A stretch of DNA of 29,933 bases from positions 1 through 29,933 of the forward strand of contig DGRN01000025.1 of assembly GCA_002391075.1 (NCBI GenBank), read 5' to 3'. The notes under the pieces are model-generated. The model was not told where the DNA came from. It did no database searches and saw only the letters and a list, made by a program, of their open reading frames with translations. Position 1 is the first letter of the stretch. The number at the start of each line of letters is the position of its first letter. Shown here piece by piece: positions 21,307-27,877 of the stretch. This stretch comes from Candidatus Saccharibacteria bacterium UBA4387 (GTDB lineage: Bacteria; Patescibacteriota; Saccharimonadia; Saccharimonadales; Saccharimonadaceae). A program made the translations under genes and the position numbers.

Positions 21307-22791
21307 CTACTTCTTCGCTGCCGCTCTTATCAATCCAGCAAACATCGGATGCGCACGATACGGCCTGCTCCTATATTCTGGGTGGCCCTGCGTCGCCACA
21401 AAGTAATCACACTTTGGCGCCTCCACAAATTCCACCAGCGAGCCATCCGGACTAGTACCCGCAATATCCAAACCGCCAGCCGCAATCTGCTCCGCAAACT
21501 CACGATTCACTTCGTAACGATGACGATGGCGTTCAACAACTTCCGTCGTTCCATAAATTTTCGCCAATTTCGAGCCCTTCTTTAGAACCGCCGGATAATT
21601 TCCCAACCTCATCGTACCGCCAGTACTTTCTTTTCCTTGCTGACCGTCCATAATATAAACCACATTTTTACCAGGCTGCGCACCAAATTCTTCCGAATTC
21701 GCGCACTTTACGCCGCGCACGCCAAAACCGCCCGGCACTACAATTCCGTCAACATTCGCAAAATCCGCATCAGTCGCATCTTCCGCATTAATCCAAACCG
21801 TCTCCAAACCAACGCCGGCTTCCCACGCCGCCGCCTTCAAGGCCTCAGTCACCGACAAATATGTATCCGTATTATCAACATATTTCGCCACCATGCCAAT
21901 CTTCACGGTCTTCTTCGGCTTCGCCTCAATTCGCGCCGCCAGCTTCTCCCACTGCCCCATATCCGGATCGCCATGGTCAATAAATCGCTCCAACGGTGCC
22001 AACACGCCGCTCTTCACAGCATTCAGCGGCACCTCGTAAACACTTTTCGCATCCGGCATCAGCACAACCGCATCTTCACGTACGCCACAGAACGTCGCCA
22101 GCTTCGCCGCCACCTGCGGAGCCTTCACGAGTTTATCGACGTCCATCCGCGCCACTACCATATCGGGAATAATTCCAAATTGCCGCAAATCGCGTAACGA
22201 ATTCTGCGCCGGCTTCGTCTTGAATTCCTGACTCGTCGACAACCACGGCACGTAGCAAACATGCACAAACAGACAATTTTCGCGCCCGACTTTCGTTGGG
22301 AACTCGCGCACCGCTTCAATAAAATGCAAGCCCTCGATATCGCCAACCGTGCCACCAATCTCGACGATATGCACGTCCGACTCGAAATCGCTCGCATTAT
22401 CCAAAAAAGTCTGTTGCACCATGTTCGTCACATGTGGCACCAACTGCACCGTTTTGCCGCCAAACTTCCCCGAACGTTCCGCATCAATCAAAGTCTTATA
22501 CAATTTTCCCGACGTCCAAATCGAATTTCCGGTCATCTCCTCATCCAAAAAACGTTCATAATGCCCCAAATCCAAATCCGTTTCGGCGCCATCGCGCGTC
22601 ACATAGCACTCTCCGTGTTCGCGCGGATTCAACAGGCCTGCATCGACATTAAAATAAGGGTCGCATTTCTGAATCGAAACTTTGAGCCCTTTTGCCTTTA
22701 AAATCGCACCCATACTGGCCGCCATAATTCCCTTTCCGACGCCAGAAATCACGCCGCCGGTCACAAATATATATTTCGTTTTTGTTTTCAT
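21307..22791 (-). CDS. pyrG: CTP synthase lacking the glutaminase cysteine segment
   Basis: 494 residues, about 50 fewer than usual. The synthase domain (1-285) is intact: P-loop GGVISGVGKG, KCDPYFNVDAG, DGAETDLDLGHYERF, VEIGGTVGDIE and KTKPAQNS. The glutamine amidotransferase domain has PGGFGVRG (353-360) and then jumps straight to ANSEEF (364-369). The roughly 40 residues normally between, including the PFLGICLGMQ elbow with the nucleophilic Cys, are absent in frame. GGTMRLG (391-397), RHRHRYEVN (421-429) and the H470/E472 part of the triad remain. The enzyme should still make CTP from UTP and ATP with free ammonia, but not from glutamine. SD GAGGAGG lies 9 nt before the ATG, in a hairpin loop. 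Confidence 0.93.
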   Translation of the reverse strand: MKTKTKYIFVTGGVISGVGKGIMAASMGAILKAKGLKVSIQKCDPYFNVDAGLLNPREHGECYVTRDGAETDLDLGHYERFLDEEMTGNSIWTSGKLYKTLIDAERSGKFGGKTVQLVPHVTNMVQQTFLDNASDFESDVHIVEIGGTVGDIEGLHFIEAVREFPTKVGRENCLFVHVCYVPWLSTSQEFKTKPAQNSLRDLRQFGIIPDMVVARMDVDKLVKAPQVAAKLATFCGVREDAVVLMPDAKSVYEVPLNAVKSGVLAPLERFIDHGDPDMGQWEKLAARIEAKPKKTVKIGMVAKYVDNTDTYLSVTEALKAAAWEAGVGLETVWINAEDATDADFANVDGIVVPGGFGVRGVKCANSEEFGAQPGKNVVYIMDGQQGKESTGGTMRLGNYPAVLKKGSKLAKIYGTTEVVERHRHRYEVNREFAEQIAAGGLDIAGTSPDGSLVEFVEAPKCDYFVATQGHPEYRSRPYRAHPMFAGLIRAAAKK

Positions 22792-22795
22792 TTTT

Positions 22796-22815
22796 GGGCA
22801 CCTCCTCTTCTGCCC
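22796..22815 (-). promoter_or_regulatory. Hairpin presenting the pyrG SD in its loop
   Basis: GGGCA/TGCCC pair on the - strand around a 10-nt loop that holds GAGGAGG. The ATG is 4 nt past the stem. Confidence 0.55.
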
Positions 22816-22867
22816 ACCAAATTAACTACACTCTTAGCATAAATAATTTTCAAGCCAAGCACAAGCA

Positions 22868-22911
22868 TTGACATTCCATATTTAGTGTCATAATACTTGC
22901 ACGGGACACTA
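22868..22911 (+). promoter_or_regulatory. Candidate upstream promoter with an inverted repeat
   Basis: TTGACA (22868-22873), 17-nt spacer, TAATAC (22891-22896). The -10 sits between TAGTGTC (22883-22889) and GACACTA (22905-22911). Confidence 0.45.
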
Positions 22912-22929
22912 TATATAGCATTAACACTA

Positions 22930-22958
22930 TTGACTTTTTCACATTTTTATGCTACAAT
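22930..22958 (+). promoter_or_regulatory. Sigma-70 promoter of the 23003 gene
   Basis: TTGACT (22930-22935), 17-nt spacer, TACAAT (22953-22958). An AACACTA half-site (22923-22929) abuts the -35. Confidence 0.85.
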
Positions 22959-23002
22959 AAAAAATACATAAGCAACAAACTTCGCACCTTAAGGAGGAAT
23001 AT

Positions 23003-23416
23003 ATGTTATACAATATCGATTGTCTTCCCGCATCCACCCATCTGTCCTATCGCCTCGATTACGACGGCAACTGGTCTTTAACGGCGAAAGAATGTATAGA
23101 ATCAAAGTGCATGGTTCCGTTCATACTTGGCCTAATAGACTACACCATGCGCAACAAGCCCGGCGCAACCTTCTTCTGGGTTCACAACCTAGATCCCGAC
23201 ACGCAAAGATACCTCTACTGGTCCGCACATTACGAACCTGAGCTCCAGGAGAAAATCTATAGCGTAATGACAGTCGACAAAGAAGGCGATTACGACCCAT
23301 ACAATAACGCGCTCGCAACAGCGCGCGACTACCTCACCGGCAAAGCCAACGGCCGAGCCGAGGCCACAATCCAGCACATCTACGAATGTGCCAAAATCGC
23401 ATATAACATTCATTAA
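23003..23416 (+). CDS. Orphan small cytoplasmic protein
   Basis: 137 residues, family not recognised. No signal peptide or membrane helix. It is rich in Tyr, Trp and acidic residues, with a probable beta-hairpin start (LSYRLDYDGNWSLTAKE) and a helical end (RAEATIQHIYECAKIAYNI). SD AAGGAGG is 6 nt before the ATG and preceded by GCACCTT, which could pair with it. Single gene with its own promoter(s) and terminator. Confidence 0.8.
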   Translation: MLYNIDCLPASTHLSYRLDYDGNWSLTAKECIESKCMVPFILGLIDYTMRNKPGATFFWVHNLDPDTQRYLYWSAHYEPELQEKIYSVMTVDKEGDYDPYNNALATARDYLTGKANGRAEATIQHIYECAKIAYNIH

Positions 23417-23421
23417 TTTCT

Positions 23422-23452
23422 CGCCGCCCCGCAAGGAGCGGCTTTCTTTTTC
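23422..23452 (+). terminator. Terminator of the 23003 gene
   Basis: GCCGC/GCGGC around CCCGCAAGGA, then TTTCTTTTT. Confidence 0.85.
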
Positions 23453-23468
23453 CCTTGCGCGCGCGTGT

Positions 23469-23474
23469 TAAAAT
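23469..23474 (+). promoter_or_regulatory. -10 box of the metallophosphoesterase gene (leaderless)
   Basis: TAAAAT ends 7 nt before the ATG at 23482. The -35 would fall in the preceding terminator region. Confidence 0.6.
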
Positions 23475-23481
23475 AATAACG

Positions 23482-24462
23482 ATGAAAGTCTTTTACGATA
23501 CTCGTTACCGATTCTACAACCGTCACGTCAAAAAGCCGCTCTGCTTCTTCCTTATCAGCGACATTCATTTTGCGCCAAAAGTCACCAGTCAAACTCTCGA
23601 CTCCATCGTCAAAATCGCCAAACAAAAACATCCCGACTATATCCTAATTCCTGGCGACCTCGTCGACCATCTCGACAACGTCAACGACAAAGCCGATCTC
23701 GCCCGCCTGCTCGCCTGGCTCGAACGTCTCGGCAAAATCGCCACTACCATCATCGGCCTCGGCAATCACGACTTCTATCGCATCGACGAATCGCGCAAAC
23801 CAAAATTCTTCAGCCGCCTTCCCTGGCGCTCATCCAGCCCAGAGCTCCTCGTCGAGCACATCAACGCCATCAAAAACGTCCACCTACTCGACAATTCCGC
23901 CTACGAGGACGACCGCATCTACGTTTTTGGCTTCACACAATCGCCAGAATATTTCAGCTTCGAGCACAAAGACGATAAACGCGAAGCTTACAACCCAGAA
24001 GACCCAGGCATTCTCCTGCACGACCTCTCCAAAATCCCAGCCAAACAACTCCACCAGCTACCGCCCACAAAAGTCAAAATCGCACTCGCCCACTCGCCAT
24101 TCCGCCTTCTCGACGACGACATCGCTCCATTTTTTGCCGACTTCGACCACATCATCTCAGGCCACACCCACAACGGTGTCGTCCCACCCGTCATCAACGA
24201 CTTCTGGCGCAGCGACCGCGGCCTCGTCGCCCCAGGCAACCGCGTCGCCTTCCCGCCCCTCTCCCGTTCCGGCTGCTTCGGCAATCGCCACCAACTCATT
24301 ATCTGCGGCGCTGTCACCACCATCAGCGACTCCACCCGCAAACTCAAATTCCTCAACGCCGCCTTCCCAGTCAACGTCGCCACCCTCGAAATCTCCAAAA
24401 ACATCGCTTTCGTCCGCAAACCCAACGTCAGCCACAAATACATCAACCCCAGCAAAATCTAA
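23482..24462 (+). CDS. Calcineurin-like metallophosphoesterase (YkuE-like)
   Basis: 326 residues with all metal-site motifs in order: D27-x-H29 (ISDIHF), GDLVD (58-62), GNHD (94-97), the lone His in ALAHSPF, and GHTHNG. This is the layout of the YkuE/LpxH-like phosphoesterase group. The substrate is not readable; UDP-diacylglucosamine is unlikely in a lineage without lipid A. There is no signal peptide, although the motif region starts close to a hydrophobic CFFLIS strand. The ATG at 23482 is 7 nt after a -10 box; the upstream in-frame extension reads through that box and was rejected. Confidence 0.92.
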   Translation: MKVFYDTRYRFYNRHVKKPLCFFLISDIHFAPKVTSQTLDSIVKIAKQKHPDYILIPGDLVDHLDNVNDKADLARLLAWLERLGKIATTIIGLGNHDFYRIDESRKPKFFSRLPWRSSSPELLVEHINAIKNVHLLDNSAYEDDRIYVFGFTQSPEYFSFEHKDDKREAYNPEDPGILLHDLSKIPAKQLHQLPPTKVKIALAHSPFRLLDDDIAPFFADFDHIISGHTHNGVVPPVINDFWRSDRGLVAPGNRVAFPPLSRSGCFGNRHQLIICGAVTTISDSTRKLKFLNAAFPVNVATLEISKNIAFVRKPNVSHKYINPSKI

Positions 24463-24467
24463 CCAAC

Positions 24468-24492
24468 AAAAAACGCCGCTTCACTCGCGGCG
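24468..24492 (-). terminator. Terminator of the 25026 gene
   Basis: CGCCGC/GCGGCG around GAGTGAA on the - strand, then TTTTTTG. Confidence 0.88.
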
Positions 24493-24498
24493 CCCCGT

Positions 24499-25026
24499 TT
24501 ATTCATTCGCATTATCCGCAAACTTCAAATAATACTCTTTATAGAACTTATACGGGTCCTCATTCATCTGCTCATTTAGCTTCAAACTAGCCTTTTTTCG
24601 AGCCTTCGGAACCGCTTCATCTTCGCGCTCCACATCAACCAAAAACTTTCCGTGCAAAGTCTTCCGCCCAATCAAAATCGGATAGTTATGCGTCGAACGA
24701 TCGCTCAGCCCAAAATTCACCAACATTTTTCTACCGCCCAATTCAACCGGAATCCGCGTGCGATACTTTAGCATCATATCACCAGACGAACTCTTCGTTA
24801 GTGCTACGCTGTACTTACTCGCCACATGCTCCACACCGGAGTAATACGGCGACCCCTCACCAAACAGCTTATAGTGCAATAAGTGATTCTCGTCCACAAA
24901 AATATCAGTCGCCCACACCGCAGAACTATCCGCTCCAGTGTCGACCTTCGCCGGCACATTATGCACTTCTTTTTCAAAATGCACCACCGCGTTGCGCCCA
25001 ATTATCGTCTTTTCACACTTTTTCAT
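24499..25026 (-). CDS. Retropepsin-like protein of the 'ATP-dependent zinc protease' family
   Basis: 175 residues. AKVDTGADSSAVWA (26-39) has the aspartic-protease motif D29-T-G-A-D, and HNYPILIGRKTLHGKFLVDV is the family's second conserved block (PF05618, often found beside RimK-type ligases). The family name predates evidence for a retropepsin fold. A C-terminal tail of about 40 charged residues ends it. No partner ligase is adjacent. The ATG at 25026 has no SD; an in-frame TAG lies two codons upstream, which fixes the start. The leader is about 42 nt with a hairpin GTTAG/CTAAC. Confidence 0.85.
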   Translation of the reverse strand: MKKCEKTIIGRNAVVHFEKEVHNVPAKVDTGADSSAVWATDIFVDENHLLHYKLFGEGSPYYSGVEHVASKYSVALTKSSSGDMMLKYRTRIPVELGGRKMLVNFGLSDRSTHNYPILIGRKTLHGKFLVDVEREDEAVPKARKKASLKLNEQMNEDPYKFYKEYYLKFADNANE

Positions 25027-25074
25027 GCACTAAAACCCTGGCCGTTAGATAACCCTAACAGCCTATATAACCCT

Positions 25075-25083
25075 ATTATACCA
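25075..25083 (-). promoter_or_regulatory. Extended -10 promoter of the 25026 gene
   Basis: TGG-TATAAT on the - strand, preceded by TG (TGTGGTATAAT). Confidence 0.65.
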
Positions 25084-25120
25084 CAGATACTAGAAAAAGT
25101 CAACCAAAAGTGTCTTCGCT

Positions 25121-25348
25121 CTACCGCAAACGCGACTTCTGCCGCGCCAATGACAGACAAACCACTCCCAAAATCGCCGGCAGAAAAGTCACCGTCGCCA
25201 CTAACGATTCAGACAGCCCAATTTCGCAGCCCGTAAAACACCCTTCTTGCACTAACCCCCTTAGCACCAAAAAACGCGCCATCACTAATAATACCGACAG
25301 AGCAATCGCCAAAAAGCCAACGCTCTGCAAAATTTTCCACAATTTCAT
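25121..25348 (-). CDS. Small two-helix membrane protein
   Basis: 75 residues, family not recognised. Two hydrophobic helices (about 8-29 and 47-66) with a short loop containing two Cys (EGCFTGCE), and a basic tail RQKSRLR. The ATG at 25348 is chosen because upstream in-frame codons lie in the promoter and leader. No strong SD. Confidence 0.65.
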   Translation of the reverse strand: MKLWKILQSVGFLAIALSVLLVMARFLVLRGLVQEGCFTGCEIGLSESLVATVTFLPAILGVVCLSLARQKSRLR

Positions 25349-25376
25349 TTTTGTTTTTACTCGCTTATATAGCGAT

Positions 25377-25385
25377 ATTTTAGCA
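25377..25385 (-). promoter_or_regulatory. Extended -10 promoter of the small membrane protein
   Basis: TGC-TAAAAT on the - strand. The short leader holds the hairpin TCGCT/AGCGA. Confidence 0.5.
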
Positions 25386-25398
25386 CAAGCGCCAACAA

Positions 25399-26397
25399 TC
25401 AATCAAGCGGATCAACGTCAGCGAGCACCTCTCTCAACAAGCGCCCATAATCGTCCACCGACATCTCGCTTACATGCAGCATCCCGCCCTTGCCCGCACG
25501 TACGCTTGCCAGAAAATTCACATCAAACACTCGCAACATTTCCGGCCTATTTTGCACAATTCTCGGCATATAAAAAGCCCAGTAATTATACACGTGACGA
25601 TTCGGCGTCACTCGCAAATATTCCTTCACCAGTTCCGGCTCATCGTAGCAAATCGCCAAATCCAAAGCCCGTCCCGGCTTCTCCGATGTCGCCCCAGTCA
25701 AAACCAGCAAAATTACATTCCGCATCATCAACTGCAAAAATTCCGTATTGTCCGAACCATTTCGACGCAAAAACTCGCCAAAATCCGCCGCAATCCGCCA
25801 CGCTTTCTCAGAATTTCTCAGCATCGTCCGCATAGAATGCCCAATCGCACGCGACCGTTTCGCTTCTTTTTGCCACGCCCCATGCATATCATCATGCCAA
25901 GCCATCAGCGAGCCATCTCTAATCTCATACTTCTCAAAGATTGCCTCTAGTGTCATCCAGTATTGCTTCGCGGCGATCAATTTCATCTGCGCAAAATAAT
26001 GCTGCCAATACACTTCCGTCTCCGCACTCAAAAACCGCGGATTATCGTAGCCAAAATCAGGGTTCGCAATCAACTTCACCGCCGTCGCCAACGAAACATT
26101 TTCACCATAGCGCGCATGCAAAGCCAGCACCAAAAAATACGTGCTATCCTCAAGAAAATTATAGAAATAAGACCAGTCAATTTTCGCGTCCAAGGTCTCC
26201 GCATTCATCAAACAAAGCCGCGCAAAATCATGCGCAAACTCAGCCGCCAAAGCACGAATCTTCCCATCCGCCAAATAATCGCCCCTATACTTCGAGAAGA
26301 AAGCCTTCGCAAACTCATCTTTCATCTTCTGCTCTGCCTCGCGCTGCTTTCCGTACTTGGCGAGCCACTCGCCTACAAAATCCCTACCCTGTTTCAT
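25399..26397 (-). CDS. Orphan cytoplasmic helical protein
   Basis: 332 residues, family not recognised. It appears almost wholly alpha-helical, with many Trp, Tyr and Phe (YWQHYFAQMKLIAAKQYW; VYNYWAFYMPRIV). It has no signal peptide and no long membrane segment. The open frame continues upstream through the tRNA-Arg gene, but that part is not coding. The ATG at 26397 lies 7 nt after TGC-TAAAAT. The 7 nt contain GGAG, too short a leader for ordinary SD use. Confidence 0.82.
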   Translation of the reverse strand: MKQGRDFVGEWLAKYGKQREAEQKMKDEFAKAFFSKYRGDYLADGKIRALAAEFAHDFARLCLMNAETLDAKIDWSYFYNFLEDSTYFLVLALHARYGENVSLATAVKLIANPDFGYDNPRFLSAETEVYWQHYFAQMKLIAAKQYWMTLEAIFEKYEIRDGSLMAWHDDMHGAWQKEAKRSRAIGHSMRTMLRNSEKAWRIAADFGEFLRRNGSDNTEFLQLMMRNVILLVLTGATSEKPGRALDLAICYDEPELVKEYLRVTPNRHVYNYWAFYMPRIVQNRPEMLRVFDVNFLASVRAGKGGMLHVSEMSVDDYGRLLREVLADVDPLD

Positions 26398-26404
26398 TAC
26401 TCCA

Positions 26405-26413
26405 ATTTTAGCA
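26405..26413 (-). promoter_or_regulatory. Extended -10 promoter of the 26397 gene (leaderless)
   Basis: TGC-TAAAAT on the - strand, 7 nt before the ATG. Confidence 0.65.
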
Positions 26414-26454
26414 TAAAAAGAAAAAGCCACCAAACAACACCAGCAAAACACAAC

Positions 26455-26477
26455 AAAAAATCGCCCGACAAGCGATT
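26455..26477 (-). terminator. Terminator of tRNA-Arg(TCT)
   Basis: AATCGC/GCGATT around TTGTCGG, then TTTTTG, on the - strand 11 nt past the tRNA. Confidence 0.8.
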
Positions 26478-26487
26478 CTATATAAAT

Positions 26488-26562
26488 TGGTAGGCCCGGC
26501 TGGAATCGAACCAGCATTGTATCCTTAGAGGGGATATGTCCTATCCGTTGAACGACGAGCCC
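26488..26562 (-). tRNA. tRNA-Arg (TCT) with C at position 33
   Basis: Cloverleaf complete: acceptor GGGCTCG/CGGGCCT, D stem GTTC/GGAC, anticodon stem TATCC/GGATA, T stem GCTGG/CCAGC with TTCGATT, discriminator A and encoded CCA. The anticodon loop is CCTCTAA, so the anticodon is TCT and the nearly invariant T33 is C. Confidence 0.92.
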
Positions 26563-26570
26563 GTGTCTCC

Positions 26571-26579
26571 ATTTTACCA
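26571..26579 (-). promoter_or_regulatory. Extended -10 promoter of tRNA-Arg(TCT)
   Basis: TGG-TAAAAT on the - strand, 8 nt before the mature 5' end. Same box as at the other tRNA-Arg gene. Confidence 0.65.
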
Positions 26580-26644
26580 CACTAGCCGCCCATCCAGATA
26601 TATGATTACGCGCCGAACTCACCGCACCATCACCGTTGCCTCAC

Positions 26645-26672
26645 TTGCAAAACCGTATTTCTATGGTATAAT
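26645..26672 (+). promoter_or_regulatory. Promoter of the CDP-alcohol phosphatidyltransferase gene
   Basis: TTGCAA (26645-26650), 16-nt spacer, TATAAT (26667-26672). The leader contains GCACCTTACCA (26696-26706). Confidence 0.75.
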
Positions 26673-26722
26673 TTTAATATCTAGTCACCCACTACGCACC
26701 TTACCAGTTAGGAGGTTTGTCA

Positions 26723-27763
26723 ATGAAACGTTTTTTCAGCAGCATTAAACATGGCTGCAAAATCCATCTTCACGGCAGAGGCGGCCCATTAATTGCGGCC
26801 AGCCTCGTTGCCACCATCGCACTTTGTCTCCGAGCCAACAACCTGGAAACTGCAGATTTTTATCTCGCCTTCCTTTCCATCGTCGCCAATCTTATCATTC
26901 TATACTCAACCGGCGCCTGGAAAAATCGCAAAAACTACCTCAACGACCTGCTTCACCCCACCTTCAGCCTCGCCCTACTCTTGTCTCACGTTATCACCCT
27001 ACTCTGGAGTCTATGCTTCCTATTTTTCGGCCAAGTTTTCAGCATCACCCTACTTCGCATCTGTTGGTACATCGACAGCGTCGCAAACATCAGCACCGCG
27101 ATATTCTTCACACTCAAATCCGCCGATCGCAAAAATCCCAAATGGCTCGACGGCACCAATGGTCGCATCGGCCCTGCCAACCGCATCAGCGCCTTCCGCA
27201 TCAGTATCGCCTCACTACTCCCACACATCTACCTCGCAAACACCTTCGGAGAATACAGCCATTTCGTCGCCTGCACTATCCTAACCATCGCAGTCGCCAC
27301 CGACAAGCTCGACGGCACCATCGCCCGCAGGACCCACAGCATCACTCGCGCCGGCATGGCTCTCGACCCCATCGGCGACAAAGTCCTATTTTACCCAGTC
27401 GCATTTGCTTTCGCCGTCATCGGCTATCGCACCACCGACTACTCATCCAGCACCGCACCACTCTTTATCGCCACTGTCGCCTCGGCAGTCATCATCATCG
27501 CGCGCGACGCCATCATTCTGGCCTGGTTCGCCATCTATGGCCGCCACACCCACAATATCAGCGCCACCCTCGCCGACAAAATCCGCATGGTCATCCTCTG
27601 CACCTGGCTCCTCAGCACCGCGTATCGCCTCGGCTTCGCTGGCACCATTTTCGGTACCGTCATGGGCAAAATCAGTGTAGTCAGCCTGCTTTCTTGCGCC
27701 GCCTTCAGCGTTTTCTCGGTCATCTCAGATTTTCACACCACACAGATCAAAGACAAATTCTAA
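26723..27763 (+). CDS. CDP-alcohol phosphatidyltransferase with an extra N-terminal membrane domain
   Basis: 346 residues, an integral membrane enzyme that moves a phosphatidyl group from CDP-diacylglycerol to an alcohol (PgsA/PssA/Cls-like). The full signature D194-x2-D-G-x2-A-R-x8-G-x3-D215-x3-D219 is present (DKLDGTIARRTHSITRAG). Core helices run from about 152 to 335. The first 130 residues add about four further hydrophobic segments not usual in 180-250-residue family members. The acceptor alcohol (glycerol phosphate, serine or inositol phosphate) cannot be read. The ATG at 26723 is 7 nt past SD AGGAGG; the TTG two codons upstream lies too close to it. Confidence 0.9.
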   Translation: MKRFFSSIKHGCKIHLHGRGGPLIAASLVATIALCLRANNLETADFYLAFLSIVANLIILYSTGAWKNRKNYLNDLLHPTFSLALLLSHVITLLWSLCFLFFGQVFSITLLRICWYIDSVANISTAIFFTLKSADRKNPKWLDGTNGRIGPANRISAFRISIASLLPHIYLANTFGEYSHFVACTILTIAVATDKLDGTIARRTHSITRAGMALDPIGDKVLFYPVAFAFAVIGYRTTDYSSSTAPLFIATVASAVIIIARDAIILAWFAIYGRHTHNISATLADKIRMVILCTWLLSTAYRLGFAGTIFGTVMGKISVVSLLSCAAFSVFSVISDFHTTQIKDKF

Positions 27764-27767
27764 CTCT

Positions 27768-27797
27768 ACACGCCTCCTACCGGGGGGCGTTTTTTTC
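27768..27797 (+). terminator. Terminator of the phosphatidyltransferase gene
   Basis: ACGCCTCC/GGGGGGCGT around TACC, then TTTTTTTC. Confidence 0.88.
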
Positions 27798-27826
27798 TTG
27801 ACTTTTCATACCAAAAATGATATAAT
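27798..27826 (+). promoter_or_regulatory. Sigma-70 promoter of the 27878 gene
   Basis: TTGACT (27798-27803), 17-nt spacer, TATAAT (27821-27826). It starts in the T-tract of the preceding terminator. Confidence 0.88.
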
Positions 27827-27877
27827 AATATATTATCGCTCTTTAATTTTTCTGCCTCTAGAAAGGAGATGGTATCT

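Noticed and set aside
26398..26622. N-terminal extension of the 26397 gene through the tRNA-Arg gene
   Set aside because: It would translate a tRNA, a terminator and a promoter. The ATG at 26397 follows a -10 at the usual leaderless distance.
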